Counted from the stretch's first letter, positions 33,842-43,019 are shown. The stretch: 53,568 bases of DNA from an uncultured bacterium (GCA_902788345.1 CADAJP010000003.1:1-53568), one strand, 5' to 3'. Program-made: numbers and translations. Notes: a model not told the origin generated them from the sequence alone.

Positions 33842-34273
33842 ATGGAAATAACAAATTATAAGCCAAAGAAAAAATTAGAAAATACAAAAATATTTGGTAA
33901 AGTAATAAAACAGGAATCATATATGACAAATACGCTAGAGGAAAATATAGATACCTGTTATCCGGCGGAAGAAGGTAAATTAATTCCTGAAGATCCGATT
34001 CCTCAACCGGTAAAATCTTTTTCTCCTGTTTGTATTCCGAGTATCAGTCAGGAAAGAGTTGAAAATCCTTTAAATGATTTGGTGGTTAATACAATAAAAA
34101 AAATAAAAAAGACTCCGTATTGGACAGATTATTCTGATTCTGAACAGGAAAAAATGATTAGCAGATATTTTGATATTAAAATCAAGGCAGAAAAATATTC
34201 GGATATAAAAATCGGTTTAAAAGAAAAATGTGCATTTATTCAGGATGTAATGGAAAGAGCACAAAAAATTTAG
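33842..34273 (+). CDS. Hypothetical protein in operon with the CpaE-like gene, 143 aa
   Basis: Not recognised. Residues 1-85 are polar and Pro/Lys/Glu-rich, probably disordered (MEITNYKPKKKLENTKIFGK); the last 55 residues form a helical module with PYWTDYSDSEQEKMISRYFD and EKCAFIQDVMERAQ. CGGAGAAGG precedes the ATG. The 12-nt spacing makes co-transcription with the CpaE-like ATPase near certain, so it may be its adaptor or partner (inference). Confidence 0.75.
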   Translation: MEITNYKPKKKLENTKIFGKVIKQESYMTNTLEENIDTCYPAEEGKLIPEDPIPQPVKSFSPVCIPSISQERVENPLNDLVVNTIKKIKKTPYWTDYSDSEQEKMISRYFDIKIKAEKYSDIKIGLKEKCAFIQDVMERAQKI

Positions 34274-34321
34274 GTTTATACATATAGCTATTTTAATGTC
34301 GGCATAGCAATAACAAATAAA

Positions 34322-34362
34322 ATGTAATGAACTTATTTCCTTATTCCCCCATTCCCTTTCAT
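34322..34362 (+). repeat. AATAAGTTC repeat, copy C (half element, before obg)
   Basis: GTAATGAACTTATTTCC at 34324-34340 is the reverse complement of the core in copies A, B and D, followed by TTATTCCCCCATTCCC as in the outer arm of copy D. Only one arm is present. Since obg is on the plus strand, the orientation relative to transcription is the same as in the other copies. Confidence 0.65.
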
Positions 34363-34410
34363 TAAATATTTATTGCCTGTAAGTCATGTTCATTGTAATA
34401 TGTACTCACT

Positions 34411-35706
34411 ATGCAATTTATGGATAAAGTAAAAATTAAAATATCTTCAGGCAAAGGCGGTAACGGTATTGTTGCGTGGCGCCGAGAAAAATATGTGGAT
34501 AAAGGCGGGCCTGCCGGTGGTGACGGTGGAAACGGCGGAAGTGTTTATCTGATTGCGGATGAAGGTCTATCTACTTTGATGGATTTTACTTACAAAACGG
34601 TTTTCAAGGCTGAAAATGGCGAAAATGGTTTTAAAAAGAGTATGCATGGTAAAAGTGCAAAAGACTTATATATAAAAGTGCCTGCAGGTACGGTTGTAAA
34701 AGATTTAAAAACAGGTAATGTAATTGCAGACCTAACCCATCATGAGCAAAAGGTTCTTGTTGCAAAAGGTGGCAGAGGCGGTCGAGGAAACATTCATTTT
34801 TGCACACCGCAGAATCGTGCTCCCCAGTATTCAGAACCGGGAGAACCGGGAATAGAACGTAATTTGCAGTTAGAATTAAAACTTATAGCGGATGTTGGTC
34901 TTTTGGGTATGCCAAATGCGGGTAAATCAACATTTATAAGCAGAGTATCATCTGCAAAACCTAAAATTGCGGATTATCCTTTCACAACAATCATTCCAAA
35001 TCTTGGCGTTGTGAAAAAACATGATAATGACGGTTATGTAATTGCTGATATTCCCGGTTTAATTGAGGGCGCATCTGATGGTGTGGGGTTAGGACATGAT
35101 TTTTTGCGTCATGTTGAAAGATGTCGTTTTTTACTGCATATTGTTGACGGTACGGCAGAAAAACCTTTGGAAAACTATAAAATAATCAATAATGAACTGC
35201 AAAAATATTCTCAAAAACTTGCAGATTTATATCAAATTACAGCTATTAATAAAATAGATGCAATAGAACCTGAAAGACTTGAAGAATTAAAACAGGAATT
35301 CAAATCTGCCGGTGTGGACAATGTTTATTGTATTTCTGCTGTAACAGGCGCGGGTGTAGAGTTATTAAAAAATGAACTTGAAAATAAAGTTGACACTATA
35401 CCTAAATCGGAGCCTGAAATAATTGTCGAAGAAGATTTGGAAGCTGCCAATAATGATGACAGTTATTGGGAAGTTCATAAATTATCAAAAAATGTTTATG
35501 AAGTTACCGGCGGTAAGATTATAAGAATTTCTCAAATCATAAATACAAGAGTGACCGAGCAGGTTATCCGCCTGCAGAACACCATGCGTGCAATGGGTAT
35601 CATGGAGGAGCTTAAAAATATCGGAATCCAAAACGGTGATACTGTTGTTATAGGCAGATTAGAGCTTGAATATTGGGAAGACGAAATGTATAAGCAGGAA
35701 TTTTAA
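34411..35706 (+). CDS. obg: GTPase Obg/CgtA
   Basis: Ribosome-associated GTPase needed for 50S assembly and stress control. The Obg fold is glycine-rich (GKGGNGIVAWRREKYVDKGG, GPAGGDGGNGGSVYL, residues 1-158), then come the G domain with G1 GMPNAGKST, G2 FTTIIPNLG, G3 DIPGLIEGA and G4 NKID, and a C-terminal OCT domain from about 350 (DSYWEVHKLSKNVYEVTGGK). Full length, 431 aa. The ATG at 34411 or the one at 34420 may be used; no clear Shine-Dalgarno. A repeat half-element lies upstream. Confidence 0.96.
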   Translation: MQFMDKVKIKISSGKGGNGIVAWRREKYVDKGGPAGGDGGNGGSVYLIADEGLSTLMDFTYKTVFKAENGENGFKKSMHGKSAKDLYIKVPAGTVVKDLKTGNVIADLTHHEQKVLVAKGGRGGRGNIHFCTPQNRAPQYSEPGEPGIERNLQLELKLIADVGLLGMPNAGKSTFISRVSSAKPKIADYPFTTIIPNLGVVKKHDNDGYVIADIPGLIEGASDGVGLGHDFLRHVERCRFLLHIVDGTAEKPLENYKIINNELQKYSQKLADLYQITAINKIDAIEPERLEELKQEFKSAGVDNVYCISAVTGAGVELLKNELENKVDTIPKSEPEIIVEEDLEAANNDDSYWEVHKLSKNVYEVTGGKIIRISQIINTRVTEQVIRLQNTMRAMGIMEELKNIGIQNGDTVVIGRLELEYWEDEMYKQEF

Positions 35707-35781
35707 TCCGTTAAGAATTTCTCGCGTAACATATTTGATATTTGGTTGGTGTGTCATATAATAAAATTAGGGTTATTGTAT

Positions 35782-37653
35782 ATGAAAAAATTTATTCTTA
35801 AAATATTTCTATTATTTGCATTTATCCTTAACTTAACAGTTCTTGCAGGATTTTGTGAGCCTCTTGAAATAAATTCAATTACATACGATAACACCGGCGC
35901 GGTATTAAGTATTAACACCTTTGATAGTTTTGAATTTCAGCCTGATGCAAAACCGATTGTACGATTTATACCACAAGAGCAGAAACTTTATTTCGATATT
36001 CAGCCCGCAGTATTAAAAGGCGGAAATAAAGATTATGTAATCAATTCTGACGGTATTGAAGAAATTTCTATTGCACAGTTTTCTCAAAATCCGTTAACCG
36101 TAAGAATTGTTATTAAATACAATAATGACTTTAATCCGGCAAATATTTGTCTTAAAAGGATTAATAATACATATTTTGTAAGATTTAAACAAACGGTTAT
36201 ATCAAATTATTATTTTCAGGAAGTTTATAAAGAATCGGGAACGGTTGATTTATGGGAAAAAACAACGATAAATCAAAAAATTATAGGAGCCAAAACGACC
36301 TTAAACCAAATTAATTCTGCATTTAATAATGCTTCCGCAAATGATGGCGATATAATATTAACTCCGAAAAACCAGATATTAAAAACAAAATATTATATAG
36401 ATAACATCAGTTTTAGAGGAGCAATGCCTGTTATCAGCGGAACAGGAACATATACACTTTCAAAACCAATGTATCTGACTTCTCCGTCAAGGGTTGCTTA
36501 TGATATAAAAAATGCGGTAGTAAATCCTATATTTAGAAATAAAGATATACCTTTCGGTACAAACGATTCCATAAAAATCGGGCAGTTTAATCAGAATACT
36601 GCACGTGTTGTTATTACAACTTCAAATCCTGAAAACTATATCCCTGTATTATATGGTGATACTCAAAGACTTGCATTATACAATCCAAAAACAACAAGCG
36701 CTCTGAACCTTTATTCGACAACAACAAATATGACCGCTGTAAATTCTGAAAAAACAGACGATCAGACATATAGTGCAAAACTTGTATTTGATAACCCGCT
36801 TATTTTCGGTATAGACAAATCTTCTGCCGGAAAGCTGGAAGTTAATATGTATAATATAAACAACTATTTTAGCGGTGCAATAAAGTCAGAATTACGCGGA
36901 ACTCCTTTTGAAACTTCAGAAATGACTGATATAAAAGGCGGTGGTGCAAAACTCACTATTCCGCTTTCGGATATAGAAAATACCGATATATATTTGGGTG
37001 GTGACGGAAGAACTTTAAGAATAAGAGTTCATACAACAAAACCTTATATTGCAAAAGAAGAACCGATAGTTGAGGCTCCGCCTGTAAAAATCAATATTCC
37101 TGTAATTGTCAAACCAAGAAAAGACGGCAAAAAATATGTAATGATTGATGCAGGACACGGAGGTTCTGATTGCGGTGCAATAAGAAACAATATTTATGAA
37201 AAAGATATTGTTATTGATATTGCAAAAAGAGTTGAAAAAATGCTGAAGAAGAAAGGCTATGTTGTCGGTATGACAAGAGAAAGTGATAAATATGTTTCAC
37301 TTGAAGATCGTGTAACAATGAGTGAAGTATTTAATCCTGATATTTTTGTAAGTGTTCACGTAAATTCAAGTAACAGTGATTCGCCGTATGGTATTGAAAC
37401 ACATTATTATAAAGATAACAGCCTTACACTTGCTAAAAATATGCACGCAGCAATGCTAAACAATATTAATTCCAAAGACCGCGGGTTGTTCAAATCAAAA
37501 TTTTATGTTATTAATCATACGACTGCCCCTGCCGTGTTGTTAGAAATAGGTTTTATCTCAAATCAGCAGGAGCGCTCGCAACTAATAACGGAAAGTCGTA
37601 AAAATGCCACAGCTAAGGCAATTGTAGAGGGAATTGATGCATACTTTAAATAA
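35782..37653 (+). CDS. N-acetylmuramoyl-L-alanine amidase with AMIN domains, 623 aa
   Basis: Cleaves the amide bond between MurNAc and the peptide in septal peptidoglycan. Signal peptide at residues 1-28 (FILKIFLLFAFILNLTVLAG). A beta-rich N-terminal half holds AMIN-type domains (about 30-140 and 270-430), and the C-terminal Amidase_3 domain (about 452-620) shows MIDAGHGGSDCGAI with the zinc His, the Glu of NIYEKDIV, VSVHVNSSNS and LLEIGFISN with the catalytic Glu. The ATG at 35782 is the one that gives a normal signal peptide. murI overlaps its end by 17 nt. Confidence 0.93.
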   Translation: MKKFILKIFLLFAFILNLTVLAGFCEPLEINSITYDNTGAVLSINTFDSFEFQPDAKPIVRFIPQEQKLYFDIQPAVLKGGNKDYVINSDGIEEISIAQFSQNPLTVRIVIKYNNDFNPANICLKRINNTYFVRFKQTVISNYYFQEVYKESGTVDLWEKTTINQKIIGAKTTLNQINSAFNNASANDGDIILTPKNQILKTKYYIDNISFRGAMPVISGTGTYTLSKPMYLTSPSRVAYDIKNAVVNPIFRNKDIPFGTNDSIKIGQFNQNTARVVITTSNPENYIPVLYGDTQRLALYNPKTTSALNLYSTTTNMTAVNSEKTDDQTYSAKLVFDNPLIFGIDKSSAGKLEVNMYNINNYFSGAIKSELRGTPFETSEMTDIKGGGAKLTIPLSDIENTDIYLGGDGRTLRIRVHTTKPYIAKEEPIVEAPPVKINIPVIVKPRKDGKKYVMIDAGHGGSDCGAIRNNIYEKDIVIDIAKRVEKMLKKKGYVVGMTRESDKYVSLEDRVTMSEVFNPDIFVSVHVNSSNSDSPYGIETHYYKDNSLTLAKNMHAAMLNNINSKDRGLFKSKFYVINHTTAPAVLLEIGFISNQQERSQLITESRKNATAKAIVEGIDAYFK

Positions 37654-38434
37654 AAATGCCCCGATAGGTTTTTTTGATTCCGGTGTCGGCGGACTGACAG
37701 TTTTAAAACAAGTAAAAGCAATTATGCCGAATGAAAGTTTTATTTTCTTTGGCGACACTTTGCATGTTCCTTATGGCGACAAAACAAAAGAAGAATTATT
37801 ATCATATTCAACCAATATTTTAAAATTTTTTGAAGAAAAAGGTGTAAAAGCTGTTGTTATGGCATGTAATACAACATCATCCGTTGTTTATAATGACATT
37901 AAAGATAAGTATGGTTTTAAAATTTACCCTCTTGTTCAATCATGTGCGAAGATACTTTCCCGGTTAAATATTAACAGGCTGGGTGTGTTTGCAACCAAAG
38001 CAACTATTGAATCTCATGCATACGAAAAAGAAATAGAAAAACATAATCCAAATATCAAAGTCATCGGTCAATACTGTCCGCAATGGGTGAAAATAGTAGA
38101 AAATAATCTGACAAATACTCCGGAAAGTATTGAGATTGTTAAAAATGATCTTGAAAATATGATGAAGAATAATCCTGAAAAAATAATTCTTGGTTGTACG
38201 CATTATCCGTATTTATTAGGTATATTGTCTAAATTTGCACCAAAGGAATTATTTATTGATCCTGCACCGTATTTTGCGGAATTTATTAAAAATGATTTGG
38301 CAGCTTCTAATCTGTTATGTGACAAAAATGAGCGATTTGAGGAGTTTTATGTAAGCGCATCTGCTGAAAAATTTGCTCTTGCATCAAAGCTGTTTTATGA
38401 TTTACCCCAAGGTGCAAAAGAATATTCTTTTTAG
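37637..38434 (+). CDS. murI: Glutamate racemase
   Basis: Makes D-glutamate for peptidoglycan. Both catalytic cysteines are present: MACNTTS (about residue 74) and LGCTHYPYL (about 183). Other signatures: IGFFDSGVGGLTVLKQV and FGDTLHVPYGDK. 265 aa, typical. The ATG at 37637 follows GAGGG; a TTG just before it is less likely. Overlap with the amidase gene places two peptidoglycan enzymes in one transcript. Confidence 0.95.
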   Translation: MHTLNKNAPIGFFDSGVGGLTVLKQVKAIMPNESFIFFGDTLHVPYGDKTKEELLSYSTNILKFFEEKGVKAVVMACNTTSSVVYNDIKDKYGFKIYPLVQSCAKILSRLNINRLGVFATKATIESHAYEKEIEKHNPNIKVIGQYCPQWVKIVENNLTNTPESIEIVKNDLENMMKNNPEKIILGCTHYPYLLGILSKFAPKELFIDPAPYFAEFIKNDLAASNLLCDKNERFEEFYVSASAEKFALASKLFYDLPQGAKEYSF

Positions 38435-38436
38435 AG

Positions 38437-38449
38437 TATAATAATTTTA
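38437..38449 (+). promoter_or_regulatory. -10 box of the glycosyltransferase gene at the start codon
   Basis: TATAAT at 38437-38442 ends exactly 6 nt before the ATG at 38449, just past the murI stop. The -35 would lie inside murI and is poor. Confidence 0.5.
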
Positions 38450-39441
38450 TGGAAAGCATGAAAAGAATACTTTGCATAAATTTTGGCGGAATCGGAGATG
38501 AAATATTTTTTCTCCCTACTTTAATTTCCCTCAAAAACGAATTTCCGAATTCGCATATTACTCTTGCACTTGAGTCAAGGAGCAAAGGCATAAAAGATTT
38601 AACGGATGTCATTGACGATTTAATTTTTGTTGATATTAAAAAGAAAAATAAATATATTGAAATGCTTAAACTTTTATTCAAAGCACAAAAGGGGCATTAT
38701 GATATTGTAATTTCTTCGGGTGGTAATAAACTTATCAGTATATTGCTTTATTTAACGGGTATAAAAGTTCGCTGCGGGTATGATACCGGAAAATTAAGTC
38801 GAAAATTACTTACATATGCAGTCAAATTAAATAAAAAACAGTATGCTTGCAGTATGTATCACGATTTAATAAGAAATTTGACTTCTTTTAATACAGAACT
38901 TCCGCAAATTAAAATTCAAAGACGCGAAACTATCGCAAATTCTGTATTAATCCACCCCGGAGTCAGTAAAATAAGTATTGAAAAAAAGTGTATAAAAACA
39001 ATACCGCCTGAAATTTGGGCAAATGTTATTGATTTGCTTGTGGCAAACGGTTTAAAAGTTATGCTTGTCGGTGGGCCTGATGATGATGAGTGTATTAAAA
39101 CTATTCTTGAAAATGTCAGAACTCACAATTTTGAAAATCTTTACGGTACAACTAAAAATCTTACGGATTTGGCAGAATTAATTTCTTCGTGTGAGAAATT
39201 TTTGTGTTCTGATTCTGCACCTTTGCACATTGCAGTCGCGCTGGGTGTAAAGACATATGCGATTTTTGGTCCGACAGATGATACAACACTTATACCGCAA
39301 AATAAAAATGTAACGGCTGTGAAATCTAATGATAATTGTCCTCTAAAGCCTTGTCTTTGGACAAAGAGAATGACAACTTGTGAAAAATTATCCTGTCTTG
39401 AAATTACTGCACAGGATATTGTTAATAAGGTTTTATCATAG
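38449..39441 (+). CDS. Glycosyltransferase family 9 (heptosyltransferase-like)
   Basis: A GT-B fold family 9 enzyme, as in LPS core heptosyl transfer: MKRILCINFGGIGDEIFFLP at the N-terminus, VLIHPGVSK, VMLVGGPDDDE, and the donor-site CSDSAPLHIAVALGVKTYAI followed by FGPTDD. 330 aa. The sugar donor is unknown. The first ATG (38449) follows a TATAAT by 6 nt; the second (38458) is the other candidate. A bidirectional terminator follows at 39458. Confidence 0.92.
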   Translation: MESMKRILCINFGGIGDEIFFLPTLISLKNEFPNSHITLALESRSKGIKDLTDVIDDLIFVDIKKKNKYIEMLKLLFKAQKGHYDIVISSGGNKLISILLYLTGIKVRCGYDTGKLSRKLLTYAVKLNKKQYACSMYHDLIRNLTSFNTELPQIKIQRRETIANSVLIHPGVSKISIEKKCIKTIPPEIWANVIDLLVANGLKVMLVGGPDDDECIKTILENVRTHNFENLYGTTKNLTDLAELISSCEKFLCSDSAPLHIAVALGVKTYAIFGPTDDTTLIPQNKNVTAVKSNDNCPLKPCLWTKRMTTCEKLSCLEITAQDIVNKVLS

Positions 39442-39457
39442 TGTCATAAAATTTAAA

Positions 39458-39491
39458 AAATAACCTGTGATATTTCTATCACAGGTTATTT
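39458..39491. terminator. Bidirectional terminator between glycosyltransferase and TpsB genes
   Basis: A perfect 15-bp stem AAATAACCTGTGATA/TATCACAGGTTATTT with a 4-nt loop; T runs follow on both strands. It serves both convergent genes. Confidence 0.92.
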
Positions 39492-39522
39492 TTCATTTTA
39501 TATTACATTGCATTGAATTATA

Positions 39523-41529
39523 TTACAGAGATGTTGCTGAACCATCTAACAAGTAGTCATAGTGTCTAACATCATCATAGTTGTTCATTTCAACAGGAGC
39601 CGGTTCTTGTGGTTTTGGTTCCGGTTGAGGAGCCGGCTGCATTACTACAGGTTTCTTTTCACGTCTTGCTAACAATCTGTCTAAATCAGGTTCAACTGTT
39701 AACTCAAAGTGGAATCTACCCATATGTCTGTGGTGTTCGTATTTGTTGTTGATTAAAGGATAACCCCAGTATAATCTTGCACTCAAGTCACCCGGCAACT
39801 GAACACGTAAACCCATACCGATTGAAGTTAAGAAATAACTTTGATAGTAGTCTTCGGCGTGGACAGGGAAAACTCCGCCTGTATCAGCAAAGATTGCACC
39901 CTTGATGTAATTACCGATAAAGTTACGAGGACCTTTTTTCGTATTTATAGTTCTAGGTAATAATGGGAACATCAATTCACCGCTTACATAGTAACCGTTT
40001 TTACCCATTAACAAACCTTCTGAATAACCTCTGACTGTAGCCAAACCACCTGTTTGGAACAAATCAATATACGGAATATGTTTGTTGTTAGGAATTATTT
40101 GATAGCTGCCTCTCAACTGACCGATAAATCCGTGAGAGAAATCGTGTAATCTTAACAATCCGCCTGAATATTTGAAGTAGCTTGATTCACTGTCAAATAT
40201 AGGGAATGCCATACTAGCCATTTGGTTAAAGTACCAAATACCGTATTTTGTATCTTTTCTCAAGTTAAATCCGAGATCCAAGCTTGTAACTTGGTCTGTA
40301 TCTTCTAACTGAGGTGCAAATATTTTAATTGGATTAAATTGTTCATTTGTAAACCAGGTTCTTGCACGTTTATAGTTCATAGCAGCATATGTTTTGAACT
40401 CAAAACCACGAGTTCTTACAAGCGGTTGATCATAGTACAAGCTATAAACATATGAATTACTTCTCAAGCCCATTTGGTCAAGAATTGGTTCACCTGTTCT
40501 AATCTTACGAGCAAAAGTTGAGGAGAATGAAAAACCGATTCTACCGTCTTTTTTGTTAATAGGAAAACTGTAATCAAAGAACGGACTTATTGCTCCACGA
40601 GAGAAGTATGAACCTATAGACATCTGATCTCTGTGGTGGAATAATGAGTCAACAACGATTGCAGGACCACCTCTTAAAGGTCCTGTAGAACGACGACCTG
40701 CATTATCCATCATACCGATAATGTGCAAAGGGAAAGTTTCCTGTGCAATCAATTCGATATCTGTTGTTCCCGGCTGTTGACCTGCTTTTAAATTAGCTGT
40801 CAAGTTAACACCATCGTGATATCTGTTAAAATCAAGAACATCTTTTTCTAAATCAACGATATCAAAAAGTTCACCTGATTTTTCAGGCATTCTTCTTAAG
40901 ATATAACCTGAAGTAGTATATCTGTTATTTTGAACAGAAATATTACCGATTTTTGATTCGATAAGTTCAATTTTAATGTTGCCGTTTGAAACGGTTTGTT
41001 CAGGAAGATATGCTCTTGCTGTAACAAAACCTTTTTCAGCATACAATTTATTTAATCCGTTAACGGCTTCCTGAATGTCATTCATAAATATGTTTTTGCC
41101 GACATATTGACCGATAACGCTGTTAATTTCTTCTCTTGTTAAAATTTCAGATGGAGAAACTTCAATTGAATTAACGTAAACGCCCTTAGAACCCATTTCA
41201 TCAATTGAAGCTTTTAATGCACTGTTAGGGCCTGCAACATTTTTTACTGCCTGTCCTTCTGTACCATAGCGTCTGTTTTTATAGCTTTCATAGTCCATAT
41301 CACGCATACGGGAATTTTTGTCATATCGCATCATATCCATATCGTGAACTTGAGAACCACCTTGCTCTTGCATAGCTTCTATAACCCCGTGTGTATAACC
41401 ATAACCGGCGTTATGTGTACCGGCTGCAGAAATTGGGGCAGAGAATGAAGGGTTGACTGACAAGAGACAGCCTACTGATATTGCAGCGGCAATACCAAAG
41501 AACCCTTTTAAATGTTTCATCTTTCTCAT
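39523..41529 (-). CDS. Outer membrane TpsB/ShlB-FhaC-family barrel protein, 668 aa
   Basis: An Omp85-superfamily translocator. After a signal peptide (FFGIAAAISVGCLLSVNPSF) and a polar stretch, POTRA domains (about 95-260) include VNSIEVSPSEILTREEINSV and LYAEKGFVTARAYLPEQTVS. The barrel follows, with the lid-locking motif VRGYSEG near residue 500 and last strand FHFELTVEP. A 45-residue Pro/Glu-rich tail follows, which is unusual since the last strand normally ends the protein. No TpsA exoprotein is adjacent. The ATG at 41529 has AAGGTG upstream; a GTG 4 codons earlier is less likely. Confidence 0.88.
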   Translation of the reverse strand: MRKMKHLKGFFGIAAAISVGCLLSVNPSFSAPISAAGTHNAGYGYTHGVIEAMQEQGGSQVHDMDMMRYDKNSRMRDMDYESYKNRRYGTEGQAVKNVAGPNSALKASIDEMGSKGVYVNSIEVSPSEILTREEINSVIGQYVGKNIFMNDIQEAVNGLNKLYAEKGFVTARAYLPEQTVSNGNIKIELIESKIGNISVQNNRYTTSGYILRRMPEKSGELFDIVDLEKDVLDFNRYHDGVNLTANLKAGQQPGTTDIELIAQETFPLHIIGMMDNAGRRSTGPLRGGPAIVVDSLFHHRDQMSIGSYFSRGAISPFFDYSFPINKKDGRIGFSFSSTFARKIRTGEPILDQMGLRSNSYVYSLYYDQPLVRTRGFEFKTYAAMNYKRARTWFTNEQFNPIKIFAPQLEDTDQVTSLDLGFNLRKDTKYGIWYFNQMASMAFPIFDSESSYFKYSGGLLRLHDFSHGFIGQLRGSYQIIPNNKHIPYIDLFQTGGLATVRGYSEGLLMGKNGYYVSGELMFPLLPRTINTKKGPRNFIGNYIKGAIFADTGGVFPVHAEDYYQSYFLTSIGMGLRVQLPGDLSARLYWGYPLINNKYEHHRHMGRFHFELTVEPDLDRLLARREKKPVVMQPAPQPEPKPQEPAPVEMNNYDDVRHYDYLLDGSATSL

Positions 41530-41541
41530 TGATCTATTCAC

Positions 41542-41790
41542 CTTCTATTTTTATTATATATCTAGTTGTATATCTATAAGTATATTCTCTTACAAACAAA
41601 AATTAAATGTACTTTATATTACAACATTTTTACAAAAACCCGTAAAAATATTTTTTGTCATTAACATTATTATATTATTTTTCAAAATACGTGTAAAGTT
41701 GTAACAAAAAATTTCAATCATATGGTGTAGAGGTAGAAAAAAAATTACATTTGTGGTAGTATATTTTCAGTAAGAAAAGGAGAGTTCAAT
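41542..41790. other. AT-rich divergent promoter region of TpsB and OmpH genes
   Basis: The 249-bp gap has no open frame. It contains a dyad ATTTTTAC/GTAAAAAT (41626-41649, 8-nt loop) and, nearer ompH, a TATATT at about 41760 suitable as a -10. Nothing else is recognised. Confidence 0.4.
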
Positions 41791-42234
41791 ATGAAAAAAT
41801 CACTTATCGCATTGGCTTTATTATCAGGTTTGGCAATTAGTCCGGCAGTAAATGCTGCTGATTTTTCAGTAGCTGTAATTGATGTACCTGTTGTTGTTAA
41901 CGCATCTGCTCAAGTACAGGCTCTTAAGAAAGATCAACAATTAAAGGCTCAAGAGATTGTTAAGTTCGTTGAAAAAGCAAGAAAAGACGTAGCTTCAATT
42001 TCTGATACAAAGAAAAAGCAAGCAGCCGAAGAAAAATACAACAAAGAACTTCAGTCTAAAAAAGAAAAAATGGATGCTGATTACGCAGCTAAATTAAGAG
42101 CAATTGATGAATCAATTTCTTCTCAAATCGCTGCAAAAGCTAAAGCTGAAGGCTATGATATCGTTCTTAGTAAAGGTATAGTTCTTTACGGCGGAACAGA
42201 TATTACACAAGCTGTAGCAAAAAATATTAAGTAA
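41791..42234 (+). CDS. OmpH/Skp-family periplasmic chaperone
   Basis: A short Skp-like protein: signal peptide SLIALALLSGLAISPAVNAA with cleavage after NAA (about 23), an N-terminal FSVAVIDVPVVVNASAQVQA core strand, a long Lys/Glu/Ala-rich helical tentacle (about 50-110) and C-terminal YDIVLSKGIVLYGGTDIT. Skp escorts outer membrane proteins through the periplasm, which fits its place next to the TpsB-type barrel gene. AAAAGGAGA precedes the ATG. 147 aa. A terminator follows. Confidence 0.92.
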   Translation: MKKSLIALALLSGLAISPAVNAADFSVAVIDVPVVVNASAQVQALKKDQQLKAQEIVKFVEKARKDVASISDTKKKQAAEEKYNKELQSKKEKMDADYAAKLRAIDESISSQIAAKAKAEGYDIVLSKGIVLYGGTDITQAVAKNIK

Positions 42235-42260
42235 TAAAACTTAATATTTCTTAATATTAT

Positions 42261-42296
42261 AAAGCACTCGTTTACATTGAACGGGTGTTTTATTTT
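42261..42296 (+). terminator. Terminator of the OmpH gene
   Basis: An AAAGCACTCGTT/AACGGGTGTTTT stem with G-U pairs and an 8-nt loop is followed by a run of T. Confidence 0.75.
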
Positions 42297-42375
42297 TTAT
42301 ATAAATAAATGTAAATTTAACACTAAAAAATGCTGCTACTACAACCATGTGGCAAAAGTTAAAATTTAAAAAATC

Positions 42376-42468
42376 TTATCCTTCTGCAGTTAACTCTTCC
42401 CAAATGCTTGGAACTACGATTAATGCTGTATAAACGATGAATCCAAAAAGAATAAGATTAATAGCCAT
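42376..42468 (-). CDS. 30-aa single-span membrane microprotein
   Basis: MAINLILFGFIVYTALIVVP followed by SIWEELTAEG. A near-perfect AAGGAGG lies 6 nt before the ATG, so translation is very likely although the frame is only 31 codons. One hydrophobic helix (about 4-20) and a short acidic tail recall the size and form of small photosystem or respiratory subunits, but I can make no homology claim. No terminator is clear. The upstream gap (42481-42631) holds a palindrome. Confidence 0.65.
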   Translation of the reverse strand: MAINLILFGFIVYTALIVVPSIWEELTAEG

Positions 42469-42597
42469 GATGACCTCCTTGGTTCTCTTTGAGCTATTTA
42501 GTTGTATTGAGACCTTTAGGGCTACACAAAACAGCCTTCTTTATCTAGTTATTGTTCTCATTAATATTAATCCCAATATTTTAATAAAATAACAGTA

Positions 42598-42617
42598 TTT
42601 CATACTTTAGTATGAAA
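42598..42617. repeat. 20-bp palindrome
   Basis: TTTCATACT-TT-AGTATGAAA, perfect 9-bp arms, in the gap upstream of the 30-aa gene. Possible operator or hairpin; no T run. Confidence 0.45.
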
Positions 42618-42624
42618 AATTTGC

Positions 42625-42651
42625 AAAAAAATAATACCCTTACAGGTATTA
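42625..42651 (-). terminator. Terminator of the 42696 gene (minus strand)
   Basis: On the minus strand a perfect 7-bp stem TAATACC/GGTATTA with a 6-nt loop is followed by seven T. It lies 44 nt after the stop codon. Confidence 0.85.
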
Positions 42652-42695
42652 CTTTTTCTTATTTGCCATAAATATTCGGCTTTTTGTGGATAACC

Positions 42696-43019
42696 TTATT
42701 CAATATCGAGATTATCGCTGTCGGCTTGAAGCTGTTTTTTCATGATGTTGTGTACTACAGCATCTACTAACAACTCGTAGGATTTCTTGTTTTCAATTCC
42801 TGAAAATTCCTCTTGGAGTTGGGCTCTGACCACTGCTTCCAGCTCACTTGCGTCAGAAAACATATTATTTAGATCTTCCACACCGCTAATTGCTTCCAAA
42901 TAAGCTGTGGTGCTTTTGTCTAACTGTGTTTTGTTTGCAAATTCCTGCCATCTTAATTGCGGATTAACGGCTTGCTGAATTTTTTTAACTATCTTTAAAT
43001 TTTTGATACGGTCAAACAT
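42696..43019 (-). CDS. Hypothetical protein, 107 aa
   Basis: Not recognised. Mostly helical and soluble: MFDRIKNLKIVKKIQQAVNP, then a middle YLEAISGVEDLNNMFSDASE and C-terminal YELLVDAVVHNIMKKQLQAD. It might be a small cytosolic regulator. AGAGGTAA precedes the ATG. It lies downstream of glyS on the same strand with a 105-bp gap and has its own terminator. Confidence 0.75.
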   Translation of the reverse strand: MFDRIKNLKIVKKIQQAVNPQLRWQEFANKTQLDKSTTAYLEAISGVEDLNNMFSDASELEAVVRAQLQEEFSGIENKKSYELLVDAVVHNIMKKQLQADSDNLDIE

